Positions 9,124 to 17,419 of a stretch of DNA of 36,961 bases are shown piece after piece; within the stretch, counting starts at the first letter, position 1; each line of letters starts with the position of its first letter. Under the pieces are notes generated by a model that made no database searches, was not told the DNA's origin, and worked only from the letters and a program-made list of their open reading frames with translations. The position numbers were made by a program, and so were the translations under genes. The DNA lies in contig CAJXUU010000014.1 in NCBI GenBank assembly GCA_913061325.1, positions 1 through 36,961 on the forward strand, read 5' to 3'. Source of the DNA: an uncultured Saprospirales bacterium. Its GTDB lineage: Bacteria; Bacteroidota; Bacteroidia; Chitinophagales; Saprospiraceae.

Positions 9124-10431
9124 TTATTTCTCACTGCTCAAAAACTGAGCATATAAATTGGCGATGTTGATTTCTAATATGGTTTGTAATTCTTGTAACT
9201 TTTTTCCGGAGTAGGTTGCTTCTGCCATCAATACATCCGAAGCTTTCTCTAGTCCTTGTTCGAAGCGATTGCTTCTTATTCGGAGCGATTCGTCAGCTTG
9301 CTCTACAGCTAGTTTTACTGTATTTAGTTTTATGAGTGCTTGTTCTTGCATCCGTACGGCTTTCTGAAATTCAGCTTGATTTTCGGCCATGTACTTTTGC
9401 TTGGCAAGCTGTCCTTTCTGTAGTTGTGCTTCAGCCCTTTGTATCTTAGCACTTCTTTGATTTCCATCGAATACATTCCAGCTAATCTGAGCACCTATAA
9501 GGTAGTTTGTCGCATTGACTACGATTGGACTGTTATCATTGGTTTCGAATGTAGCAAAAGCATTTAGCCTCGGTAGGATTGATTTTTTCTCAGATTCTAG
9601 CATCTCTATGTAAGCCATATTAGCCTTGTCCATAGCTATGAAATCCGATCGATTCGCACTCACATTTTCAGGAATAAATGACTCGGTAAGTTGTAAGCTT
9701 TCGGCAGGCAAGATGAGTGGGTAGGTTGTATTTTGCATTAGTGTGTGAAGCTGATCTGAGATGTTCCTAGTTTGATTTTCAGCAGCTACAATTTTATTTT
9801 TCAGTTCATTGATTCTTACATTTATCTGTAGTAAGTCTGCTTTTTGAAGGTAGCCCACATCATAACTATTCTGTGCATGTTGTTGGTTAGTTTGAGCTGT
9901 CTCCAATGCTTGTTCTAGTACAGCTATAGCTTCAAAAGCAAACTGCAGTTGCATGTACAATTGTGAAGCGGCGAAAGTGAGGTGTTCTTTTGTTCTTTCT
10001 TTTTGAAAAAGAGTAGCCTCCATACCCAATTTTGCAGCATTTCTTTGGTGCTTTTTATCTAAGTTGATAATCGGTTGTTGGACTTTGAGTTGAAAGGAAA
10101 AATTCTCAATAGCATCAGGATCATTCAGTAATGCTGGATTGAAATCATTTTGTGTTACGATCGACTGATTCAATTTTGTCCCAAAGGCCATGAGCGGACT
10201 GGATGTCGTAATACCTGTATAGTTTAAAGAAACATTCGGGTAGTACATCGCTCTTGATTGGAGATAGTCTGCTTCTCGTAAGGCATAATCTGTATCTACT
10301 ATCTTTATATCCAGATTTCTTTGAAGGACATTATCCTTAATCTCGGACAACGACATCTCTACATCCTGACCAATACCAAATGTAGATGTAGCTAGTAGGA
10401 ATAGGATGAAATATATTTTAGTTACTTGCAT
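9124..10431 (-). CDS. TolC-like outer-membrane efflux protein
   Basis: I take the start at 10431 (MQVTKIYFILFLLATSTFGIGQ), which gives a clean signal peptide and 435 residues, typical for the OEP family. A longer reading to 10524 would add sequence that contains the palindromic operator and has no signal peptide, so I reject it. The mature protein shows two repeated halves of long amphipathic helices (for example QTNQQHAQNSYDVGYLQKAD and EQADESLRIRSNRFEQGLEK). It should form the trimeric outer-membrane channel of this efflux system. It is the first gene of the operon. Confidence 0.92.
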   Translation of the reverse strand: MQVTKIYFILFLLATSTFGIGQDVEMSLSEIKDNVLQRNLDIKIVDTDYALREADYLQSRAMYYPNVSLNYTGITTSSPLMAFGTKLNQSIVTQNDFNPALLNDPDAIENFSFQLKVQQPIINLDKKHQRNAAKLGMEATLFQKERTKEHLTFAASQLYMQLQFAFEAIAVLEQALETAQTNQQHAQNSYDVGYLQKADLLQINVRINELKNKIVAAENQTRNISDQLHTLMQNTTYPLILPAESLQLTESFIPENVSANRSDFIAMDKANMAYIEMLESEKKSILPRLNAFATFETNDNSPIVVNATNYLIGAQISWNVFDGNQRSAKIQRAEAQLQKGQLAKQKYMAENQAEFQKAVRMQEQALIKLNTVKLAVEQADESLRIRSNRFEQGLEKASDVLMAEATYSGKKLQELQTILEINIANLYAQFLSSEK

Positions 10432-10496
10432 GTCAATTCTTGTTTTAAATCTAGTGCAAAGATCGATTGTATATGAGGATTGCTGTGTAACTTGGA

Positions 10497-10512
10497 TTAC
10501 ATAGCTATGTAA
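10497..10512. promoter_or_regulatory. Perfect 16-bp palindrome, likely operator of the RND operon
   Basis: TTACATAGCTATGTAA is self-complementary over its whole length and lies about 65 bp upstream of the outer-membrane factor start, where a promoter is expected. Further TGTAAC half-sites flank it on both sides (10485-10490 and 10519-10524). That is the layout of a dimeric repressor site such as TetR or MarR. No regulator gene is present next to it, and the divergent gene starts at 10726. Confidence 0.5.
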
Positions 10513-10725
10513 CATGTGTAACATAGATTATGGAGAAGCCCTATTCGACATGAAGCGTTTGAATATAAGATTTAAGGGAGTTTTCTCAAAAACAAGAATT
10601 GAAAAGAGTTATTAGTATATTTTTACAGTTAATAGGATTTTAGTCAAGACGGTTTAAAATCGTATTTTCTAATCTTATCGTATTTCTCTCTACACTTTTT
10701 CTCTCATTCCAATATCTTTACCACA

Positions 10726-11880
10726 ATGAATACACTATTGAATGGTAGTTCACATCAAGTCATTATTATCGGCGGCGGTTTAGCTGGGCTTGTCAATGCA
10801 ATCCACCTTTCAAAAAATGGGATCAGAGTATTACTAATTGAAAAAAACGAATACCCAAGGCACAAAGTCTGTGGGGAGTATATTTCAAACGAGGTACTAC
10901 CTTACCTACAGTATTTAGGTATTGACCCATTTGATTTTGGCGCGGTTGATATTAACCGATTCGAGTTGAGTACAATAAAGGGTAAGACTATAAAAACAGA
11001 CTTGCCATTGGGTGGTTTTGGAATAAGTAGGTATGCGCTGGATGATATCTTATATAAGAGAGCTATATCCTTGGGGGCTTCTGTTGCGTGTGATTCAGTA
11101 ACAAATATCACTTTCTTTGATAAAGAGGATAGATTTAAAATCAACTGTAAGAGTGGGACAGAATATGAAACTGAAATTGTAATTGGAGCATATGGCAAAC
11201 GGTCAAATTTGGACGTGTCACTTAATCGATCATTTATAAAGGGAAAGTCGCCTTATCTGGGCGTCAAGGCACATTATAAAGGAGCGTTTCCATCAGATCT
11301 AGTTGCCTTACACAATTTTGAAGGAGGATACTGTGGTGTATCAAAAGTTGAAAATGATCACATTAATATCTGTTACTTGGCTGATTATTCAACATTCAAG
11401 AAATTTAAAGATATACAAACATTTGAAGAAGAAGTTATTACTAAAAATCCAAACCTCAAGGAAATATTTAATAATTGTACACCTGTTTTTGATAAACCAC
11501 TTACTATAAGTCAAGTATCATTTTTACCAAAGGCTACAATTGAAAATCATATATTAATGAGCGGAGATAGCGCAGGTATGATACATCCTTTGTGTGGCAA
11601 TGGCATGGGTATGGCGATACACAGTGGACTCTTATTATCACAATCCATACTTGAATTTAAGGAAGGAAAAATAAAAAGTCGAGAAATAATGGAAGCTACG
11701 TATGCTAAAGCTTGGAACAAAACATTTAGTAAGAGACTATTTGCAGGGAAATTATTCAATTCCTTTTTTGGAAGAGATAAAGTATTAGGATTTGGACTAA
11801 ATGCATTGACACTTGTTCCCTTTTTACTACCTCACATCATCAAACAGACACATGGTGATCCGCTGACGGTCGAAAGGTGA
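10726..11880 (+). CDS. FAD-dependent oxidoreductase / monooxygenase of the lipid polyketide cluster
   Basis: The 384-residue protein begins with an FAD-binding Rossmann motif (VIIIGGGLAGLVNAIHL, residues 12-28), followed by the Glu-ending strand LLIEKNEYPRHKVCGEY. It has the second FAD motif GDSAGMIHPLCGNGMGMAI near residue 280. These place it with PF01494-type flavin oxidoreductases (geranylgeranyl reductase and aromatic hydroxylase relatives). In srsABC-type clusters the equivalent flavoenzyme hydroxylates a phenolic lipid to a quinol or quinone, and I infer the same here. It is the first gene of the plus-strand cluster, 112 nt before the methyltransferase. That wide gap leaves room for a separate promoter. 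Reduction of an isoprenoid-like chain is the main alternative. Confidence 0.8.
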   Translation: MNTLLNGSSHQVIIIGGGLAGLVNAIHLSKNGIRVLLIEKNEYPRHKVCGEYISNEVLPYLQYLGIDPFDFGAVDINRFELSTIKGKTIKTDLPLGGFGISRYALDDILYKRAISLGASVACDSVTNITFFDKEDRFKINCKSGTEYETEIVIGAYGKRSNLDVSLNRSFIKGKSPYLGVKAHYKGAFPSDLVALHNFEGGYCGVSKVENDHINICYLADYSTFKKFKDIQTFEEEVITKNPNLKEIFNNCTPVFDKPLTISQVSFLPKATIENHILMSGDSAGMIHPLCGNGMGMAIHSGLLLSQSILEFKEGKIKSREIMEATYAKAWNKTFSKRLFAGKLFNSFFGRDKVLGFGLNALTLVPFLLPHIIKQTHGDPLTVER

Positions 11881-11991
11881 ATTTGAAGAAGTATAACTAT
11901 TCAATTTTAATAAAAAGATAATATAATTCAAACTATACCTACTTGATAGTGATTAGTATGAAGTAGGAGAATAGAAATTAAACATAACAAT

Positions 11992-12702
11992 ATGTTTCTA
12001 GATACAAGTAGACGGAGTGATAGAACTGAAATAATGGATGATTTAGAAATGGAGGGTGATCTTCTCAGTAGATCATTGGCAAAATTAGATTGGATCAATA
12101 AATGGCTAGGTGGCAATAGTGTAACGCTTAATGGGCTTGATGAACTCTTAGTTAATCACCCAAAAGAAAAAGTGCTCAAAATTGTAGATATTGGAAGTGG
12201 CAGCGGAGACATGCTTAGGTTGGTTATAGATAAGCTCAGGAAACAAGGAAGAATAGTTGAAATCCTAGGTATGGATGCGAATGATTTTACTGTTAATTAT
12301 GCACAAACAGAATCGTCGGATTATAAGGAGATCAAGTATCAGACTGAATATGTAAGCGCAGCTACGTTTGAAAACTTAGAATATGATATTCTTTTAGGTA
12401 CTTTATTTCTTCATCATCTCAAAGATGATGATATTATAGAAGTAATTAAAATTGGTTTCCAAAAGGCAAAACTCGGTGTAATTATAAACGATCTAAATAG
12501 AAGTCAAATAGCCTATTTTCTATTCAACCTACTCACGCTATTTATCCCCAACCCGATGATTAGACAAGATGGACTTACATCTATATTGAGAGGATTTAAA
12601 AAAGAGGATTTAATAAAGTATTCTGTTGCTCTTGGTGTAAAAAAATATACGATCAAATGGAAATGGGCTTTTAGGTATCAGTGGATACTATTTACTAAGT
12701 AG
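11992..12702 (+). CDS. Class I SAM-dependent methyltransferase
   Basis: The 236-residue protein carries the SAM-binding motif I, VDIGSGSGDMLRLV (about 65-78), an acidic motif II region (ILGMDAND) and a post-motif LLGTLFLHHLKDDD in the place of motif III. It resembles small-molecule methyltransferases of the UbiE/SrsB kind, with an N-terminal helical cap (TSRRSDRTEIMDDLEMEGDL). Between a flavin oxidoreductase and a type III polyketide synthase, it most likely O- or C-methylates the phenolic or pyrone head group. It starts 111 nt after the flavoprotein gene and ends 67 nt before the synthase gene. Confidence 0.82.
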   Translation: MFLDTSRRSDRTEIMDDLEMEGDLLSRSLAKLDWINKWLGGNSVTLNGLDELLVNHPKEKVLKIVDIGSGSGDMLRLVIDKLRKQGRIVEILGMDANDFTVNYAQTESSDYKEIKYQTEYVSAATFENLEYDILLGTLFLHHLKDDDIIEVIKIGFQKAKLGVIINDLNRSQIAYFLFNLLTLFIPNPMIRQDGLTSILRGFKKEDLIKYSVALGVKKYTIKWKWAFRYQWILFTK

Positions 12703-12769
12703 TGAAACGAATCGAACAAAAACTACCCTTTGGTATTAACAATGAACAAATAAGAACGAATAAGAACTT

Positions 12770-13819
12770 ATGGTAAAAATAACAGCAGTTGCAAAAGCCT
12801 TACCTGGTATAAGTAGATCTACAGATGAGATTATACCATTTGTAAAAGCTTGGATGTCTGGGCAGGACGAGCGATTTCAGAGAAAAGTGCTTAAAATATT
12901 CAGAAATGCAGCTGTAGATAGAAGGTATTCTGTGATTAGTCCGGAGGATGTATTCTCAGTAAATTCTTTTGAGGACCGTAATGATTTGTATGTAAAAGGA
13001 ATCCTTCCATTAGCTGAGCAGGCTATGACAAATGCACTGGATAAAGTGGAGTGGAAGGCAAGCGATATTGATTATGTAATTTCTGTCTCTTGTACAGGTT
13101 TTATGATACCATCGGTTGATGCATATCTGATCAATAAGATGGGAATGAGGCAAGATGTTGTGCGCTTGCCTGTAACTGAGATGGGATGTGCTGCAGGTGT
13201 TTCAGGAATCATTTATGCAAAAAACTTCTTAAAAGCGAATCCTGGTAAAAAGGCAGCTGTAATTGCTGTAGAATCGCCAACGGCAACTTTTCAATTGGAC
13301 GATTACTCCATGGCAAATATAGTGAGTGCTGCAATATTCGGAGATGGGGCTGCTTGTGTTTTGCTTTCATCAGATGAAAATGATGATGGCCCTACTATTC
13401 TAAATGAAGAAATGTACCACTTTCCTGATACTACAAGATTGATGGGTTTTGATCTGAAAAATAGTGGTTTGCAAATGGTGCTTGATCAAGCTGTGCCGGA
13501 AACGATAGCGGATCATTTTCCTAATATTATTCATCCTTTTTTGGAGAAGACAGGTCACAAAATAGCAGATGTAGATCACCTTATCTTTCATCCAGGAGGA
13601 AAAAAAATAGTTTTAACAACCCAAGAGCTATTTGGAGCAATGGGTAAGAATATCGATGATACTAAAGAGGTACTTAGATTATATGGAAACATGTCAAGCG
13701 CCACCGTGCTTTATGTCCTAGAGAGATTTATGGATAAAGATATCTCTAGAGGTGAAAAAGGATTAATGCTTAGTTTTGGACCTGGGTTTTCTGCTCAGCG
13801 GGTATTATTAGAATGGTAA
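12770..13819 (+). CDS. Type III polyketide synthase (alkylresorcinol/alkylpyrone synthase type)
   Basis: The 349-residue enzyme has the full chalcone/stilbene-synthase fold length. It shows the complete catalytic triad: Cys140 in TEMGCAAGVSG, His274 in LIFHPGGKK and Asn307 in LYGNMSSATV. The C-terminal loop SFGPGFSAQ matches the family's GFGPG motif. Such enzymes take an acyl starter, extend it with malonyl-CoA and cyclise it. Bacterial members in operons with a methyltransferase and flavoenzyme usually make long-chain alkylresorcinols or alkylpyrones. The neighbouring ACP and fatty-acid genes suggest that the starter arrives as acyl-ACP. The next gene begins only 7 nt later, so the synthase and fatty-acid genes are probably one transcript. 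Confidence 0.93.
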   Translation: MVKITAVAKALPGISRSTDEIIPFVKAWMSGQDERFQRKVLKIFRNAAVDRRYSVISPEDVFSVNSFEDRNDLYVKGILPLAEQAMTNALDKVEWKASDIDYVISVSCTGFMIPSVDAYLINKMGMRQDVVRLPVTEMGCAAGVSGIIYAKNFLKANPGKKAAVIAVESPTATFQLDDYSMANIVSAAIFGDGAACVLLSSDENDDGPTILNEEMYHFPDTTRLMGFDLKNSGLQMVLDQAVPETIADHFPNIIHPFLEKTGHKIADVDHLIFHPGGKKIVLTTQELFGAMGKNIDDTKEVLRLYGNMSSATVLYVLERFMDKDISRGEKGLMLSFGPGFSAQRVLLEW

Positions 13820-13826
13820 AGAACTT

Positions 13827-14624
13827 ATGGATCAAACATTTAAAAATAAAAATGAATGGGCAGTCGTATTGGGGGGATCAAGTGGTCTCGGACTTGCTTC
13901 TGCTAGGAAGTTAGCAAGTCAAGGACTCAATATTTGTATTATGCACAGAGATAAAAAGTCTGATATTCCTAGATTATTGAGTGAAATTGATTTTATGAAA
14001 TCACAAGGGGTTGAAGTATTGACTTATAATATTGATGCGACAAGAGAAGACAAAAGAACGGAAACAATAACGGATCTGACCTTAAAGTTTCAAGCATTAG
14101 GTAAAGTAAAAACACTTATATTTAGTATTGCGCGTGGTAATCTAAAACCTATGCAAAGTGATCAAGAGGCCGTTTTGCAGAGTGATGATTTTAAAATAAC
14201 AATCGATGCAATGGCTATTTCTATGTATGATTGGGTAAAAGAAATATTTAGGGCAGATTTATTCTCAGAAGATGCTCGAGTCATTAGCTTTACAAGTGAA
14301 GGAAATCAAAGAGCGTGGAAAAATTATGCAGCAGTGTCTGCAGCCAAGGCTGCGCTCGAGGCAATATCAAGAAGTATCGCATTAGAATTTGCCCCTTTTG
14401 GAATCCGTAGCAATTGTATACAAGCTGGAGTTACAGAAACTCAATCATTTCTTATGATTCCTGACCATGAAGCAATAAGAGAACACACATTGAAGAGGAA
14501 TCCATATCAACGATTGACTACTCCTGAAGATGTTGCGGATGTAGTTTATCTTCTCTGTAGAGATGAATCACAATGGATTAATGGGGCTATACTACCTGTA
14601 GATGGTGGAGAGCGAATTGTGTGA
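13827..14624 (+). CDS. FabL/FabI-like enoyl-ACP reductase (SDR family)
   Basis: The 265-residue SDR has the nucleotide-binding motif GGSSGLGLASA near the N-terminus. Its catalytic motif is Tyr167-x6-Lys174 (NYAAVSAAKAALEA), the spacing of enoyl reductases FabI and FabL rather than the YxxxK of ketoreductase FabG. The FabI upstream tyrosine position is Ser here, as in FabL. The C-terminus GAILPVDGGERIV is typical of the family. It should reduce enoyl-ACP while the cluster's own acyl chain is built. No separate ketoreductase is encoded nearby, so either this enzyme does both steps or a housekeeping FabG is recruited. The assignment to ER rather than KR rests on motif spacing. Confidence 0.72.
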   Translation: MDQTFKNKNEWAVVLGGSSGLGLASARKLASQGLNICIMHRDKKSDIPRLLSEIDFMKSQGVEVLTYNIDATREDKRTETITDLTLKFQALGKVKTLIFSIARGNLKPMQSDQEAVLQSDDFKITIDAMAISMYDWVKEIFRADLFSEDARVISFTSEGNQRAWKNYAAVSAAKAALEAISRSIALEFAPFGIRSNCIQAGVTETQSFLMIPDHEAIREHTLKRNPYQRLTTPEDVADVVYLLCRDESQWINGAILPVDGGERIV

Positions 14625-14640
14625 TGCCAAAATATTTAGA

Positions 14641-15114
14641 ATGACAAACAAAGAATCTTACGAGTATATCCTAAAATTACTGCCATATACGGAGCCGTTT
14701 TTGTTTGTAGATGATTTAATAGAAGTGAATGATATGGGTGTATTAGGCTCGTATACCTATTCTCCTAAAAATCATTTTTATAGAGGTCATTTTAAGAATT
14801 ATCCAATTACCCCTGGAGTTATACTGACAGAGACAATGGCTCAGATCGGTTTAGTCTGCTTAGGTATTCATCTTTTGACTCAAAAAGAAAATATTACCGA
14901 TCAATTGCAAATAGCAATGACATCAAGTGAAGTTGAATATTTACTCCCTGTCCATCCTGGAGAAAAAGTATTAGTGGAGTCAGAGAAAATATATTTTAGA
15001 TTTGGCAAACTAAAGTGTAAGGTGGAAATGAGAAATAGTGAGAAAAAAATTGTTTGTCAAGGAGTGATTTCTGGGATGATGAAGCTTCCAAGTCAACAGC
15101 CTTTATCGAAATGA
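14641..15114 (+). CDS. FabZ-like 3-hydroxyacyl-ACP dehydratase (hotdog fold)
   Basis: From the ATG at 14641 the protein is 157 residues, the normal FabZ size. An upstream in-frame start at 14602 would overlap the reductase gene and add nothing recognisable. The hotdog helix region contains catalytic His50 (YRGHFKNYPITPGV) and Glu64 (LTETMAQIG), the FabZ pair (FabA has Asp there). It should dehydrate 3-hydroxyacyl-ACP in the same cycle as the reductase and ketosynthase. The ketosynthase start overlaps its stop by 4 nt (ATGA). Confidence 0.83.
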   Translation: MTNKESYEYILKLLPYTEPFLFVDDLIEVNDMGVLGSYTYSPKNHFYRGHFKNYPITPGVILTETMAQIGLVCLGIHLLTQKENITDQLQIAMTSSEVEYLLPVHPGEKVLVESEKIYFRFGKLKCKVEMRNSEKKIVCQGVISGMMKLPSQQPLSK

Positions 15115-16406
15115 AATCAAGAAACGAAATGAAAAAAAGAGTAGTCGTAACGGGACTCGGAGTAGTTGCGCCCAATGGTGTAGGGTTGTTAGATTTTAAA
15201 GATGCTATCAAAGCTGGGAAATCAGGAATAGAATATTACGAAGAATTAAAAGGGTTAAACTTTTCTTGCTGTATTGGTGGAACTCCTAGTGTGTCGAACG
15301 ATATGAAGCTACAATATTTGACAGATTTACAGCTAAGAAATTTTAGTAGTTCTGGAATTATGTATGGCTGCATGGCTGGTATAGATTCATGGAGGGATGC
15401 AGGCTTGACTTTTTCAACTGAAGAACCACAATGGGATAGCGGTTGTATATTTGGAACAGGTGTATCCTCTGTTCAGAAAATGGCGGATGCTAGTAATCTT
15501 ATTGATCAAGGTAAAATTAGAAGACTCGGAAGTAATACAGCTTCACAGACCATGGCAAGTGGTGTAAGTGCTTACCTGAATAGTATTATAGGATTTGGAA
15601 ATCAAGTAACAACAAACAGTTCAGCATGTACTACTGGGGCTGAATCGATTTTAATGGGCTTTGATAGAATTGTGGCTGGCCATACGGAAAAAGTATTAGT
15701 AGGTAGTTGCAGTGATGATGGCAAATATATTTGGGGAGCATTCGATGCTATGAAAGTGATGAGCTACAAGCATAATGATAACCCTACACAAGGATCTCGA
15801 CCAATGAGTGGTTCTGCATCAGGATTTGTACCTGGAAGTGGAGCGGGTGCTATGGTATTGGAAACATTGGAAAGTGCATTGGCTAGGGGAGCCAAGATAT
15901 ATGCGGAAGTCATGGGAGGTCATGTCAACTCTGGCGGACAGCGAGGAGGCGGATCTATGACAGCACCTAATCCGTTAGCAATTCAGAAGTGCATTATAGA
16001 AGCTATCCACAGTTCTGGAGTTTCAGCATCGGATATAGATGTAATCAATGGACACTTAACAGCAACAATTAAGGATCCGGAAGAAGTAAAAAACTGGGCC
16101 ATAGCATTAGGTAGGTCTGGCGATAACTTTCCTTATATTCATTCACTAAAGTCAATGGTAGGTCATTGTATTGGCGCAGCTGGAAGTATTGAGTCTGTAG
16201 GAGCGGTTTTAGGATTGTATGAAGATTTTATATTTCCGAGTATTAATTGTGAAGACTTGCATCCAGATATTGAGCATGTAATTCATCGTAGCCGAATACC
16301 GAGAACTGTAATAGAACATACGAATACAAAAGTAGTCGCAAAAGCTAGTTTTGGATTTGGAGATGTAAATTGTTGTGTCATTTATAAAAAATACGAAAAT
16401 GAATAA
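15111..16406 (+). CDS. Beta-ketoacyl-ACP synthase (KAS I/II type)
   Basis: The ATG at 15111 overlaps the dehydratase stop (ATGA), which fits translational coupling. Starting instead at 15129 (MKKRVVVTGLG) gives 425 residues and the canonical KAS N-terminus. With that numbering the triad is Cys167 (TTNSSACTTGAES), His309 (VINGHLTATIKD) and His346 (SLKSMVGHCIGAAGS), with Lys341. The middle motif is NGHLTAT where housekeeping FabF has NAHGTST, so this is a divergent, probably specialised member. It should extend the acyl chain on the cluster's ACP. Its last 8 nt overlap the ACP gene. An initiation at 15054 would lie inside the dehydratase and is rejected. Confidence 0.9.
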   Translation: MKSRNEMKKRVVVTGLGVVAPNGVGLLDFKDAIKAGKSGIEYYEELKGLNFSCCIGGTPSVSNDMKLQYLTDLQLRNFSSSGIMYGCMAGIDSWRDAGLTFSTEEPQWDSGCIFGTGVSSVQKMADASNLIDQGKIRRLGSNTASQTMASGVSAYLNSIIGFGNQVTTNSSACTTGAESILMGFDRIVAGHTEKVLVGSCSDDGKYIWGAFDAMKVMSYKHNDNPTQGSRPMSGSASGFVPGSGAGAMVLETLESALARGAKIYAEVMGGHVNSGGQRGGGSMTAPNPLAIQKCIIEAIHSSGVSASDIDVINGHLTATIKDPEEVKNWAIALGRSGDNFPYIHSLKSMVGHCIGAAGSIESVGAVLGLYEDFIFPSINCEDLHPDIEHVIHRSRIPRTVIEHTNTKVVAKASFGFGDVNCCVIYKKYENE

Positions 16407-16647
16407 TCAAGAATTGATAGACAAATTAAAGAAGATCGTTAAGCCATATATCCAAAATCAGGAGGCTTATGAAAATCTGACGGAAGAAACGAAATTTATT
16501 GAGGATCTAAAAATAAATTCAGCAAACCTGGTCGATGTCATTTTGGATGTAGAGGATGAATTTGACATAGAAATTGGAGATGATGAAATGGAGCAAATGC
16601 TAGATGTGAAATCGTCTATTGAAATTATTACTAAAAAGATAGCCTGA
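16399..16647 (+). CDS. Acyl carrier protein
   Basis: The 82-residue acidic protein has the helical ACP pattern, and its start codon lies inside the end of the ketosynthase gene. The attachment serine is probably Ser41 in FIEDLKINSANLVDVILDVE. It is followed by an acidic helix II like that of ACPs (DVEDEFDIEIGDDEM), which partner enzymes dock against. The usual Asp-Ser-Leu is Asn-Ser-Ala here, so a dedicated transferase may be needed, and one is encoded 26 nt downstream. An upstream start at 16375 would only add ketosynthase-frame residues. Confidence 0.85.
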   Translation: MNNQELIDKLKKIVKPYIQNQEAYENLTEETKFIEDLKINSANLVDVILDVEDEFDIEIGDDEMEQMLDVKSSIEIITKKIA

Positions 16648-16673
16648 TTAAGGCTGGATAGTCGTTGATATAA

Positions 16674-17261
16674 ATGGTAGGAAATGATATAGTAGATTTG
16701 TCTATTTCTCAAGTAGGTGAAGGTCAAAGAAGAGATAGATATTTAAAAAAAATATTTACCCATGAAGAGATTAATATCATTCAGTCTTTGGGTTGTAATG
16801 ATTGTTGGATCTGGCTTCTATGGTCTATTAAGGAAAGTGTATATAAAATCATATCTAGGAAAGAACGACGAATAAGCTTTGCGCCGAAGTCTATAGAATG
16901 TATTCTGGTAAGTATCAAAAAAAAGGAGACTTATAAATCTGTAATAGAATATAAAGGCACGTATTTTAATGCGCAATCAGAAGTAAGATCTGGATATATA
17001 CATACCATAGCGGTAGAGTTGGGTAAGGATAACTCTTCGTTTGTAACTGAAGTAATTAATATTCCAAAAGATGTAAATGAAAGTGACTTCATGAATAGTG
17101 AAATTGTTTCAGCATTAGAAAAAGTATTGGGAATCAGTAAAAACATGTTCATCTATAAAGGTGAAAACAGAGAACCGTATTTATTAGGTGGAAATAAAGA
17201 AATCGGATGCCTATCTACCTCGCATCATGGAAGATTTGGAGCCTTTGTGTTGGAGCGATAG
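16674..17261 (+). CDS. 4'-phosphopantetheinyl transferase
   Basis: The 195-residue protein has both superfamily signatures: GNDIVDLS at residues 3-10 (magnesium and CoA binding) and WSIKESVYK at 50-58 with Glu54 and Lys58. The length fits Sfp/AcpT-like single-chain enzymes better than the short AcpS form. It transfers 4'-phosphopantetheine from CoA to an ACP serine; the likely target is the atypical ACP encoded just upstream. It is the last gene that clearly belongs to the lipid polyketide cluster. Confidence 0.88.
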   Translation: MVGNDIVDLSISQVGEGQRRDRYLKKIFTHEEINIIQSLGCNDCWIWLLWSIKESVYKIISRKERRISFAPKSIECILVSIKKKETYKSVIEYKGTYFNAQSEVRSGYIHTIAVELGKDNSSFVTEVINIPKDVNESDFMNSEIVSALEKVLGISKNMFIYKGENREPYLLGGNKEIGCLSTSHHGRFGAFVLER

Positions 17262-17419
17262 ATCTTCTATATTTGTTACATTGTTTTTCCGTTTGGCTAG
17301 TTATCATCTCTGCCGCATAATATTGATTAATTGGACAGCGTTCAGTATCCAACCAAAAGCATTTTGCCTATAGAGCATTGATACTTCAGTTATTTCATCA
17401 CTATCAAAACGTAATACCT

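Noticed and set aside
10432-10524. Longer N-terminus for the TolC-like protein
   Set aside because: It would cover the palindromic operator and place about 30 hydrophilic residues before an otherwise perfect signal peptide.
15054-15110. Upstream start for the ketosynthase gene
   Set aside because: It lies within the dehydratase gene, and the family's N-terminus (MKKRVVVTGLG) begins later.
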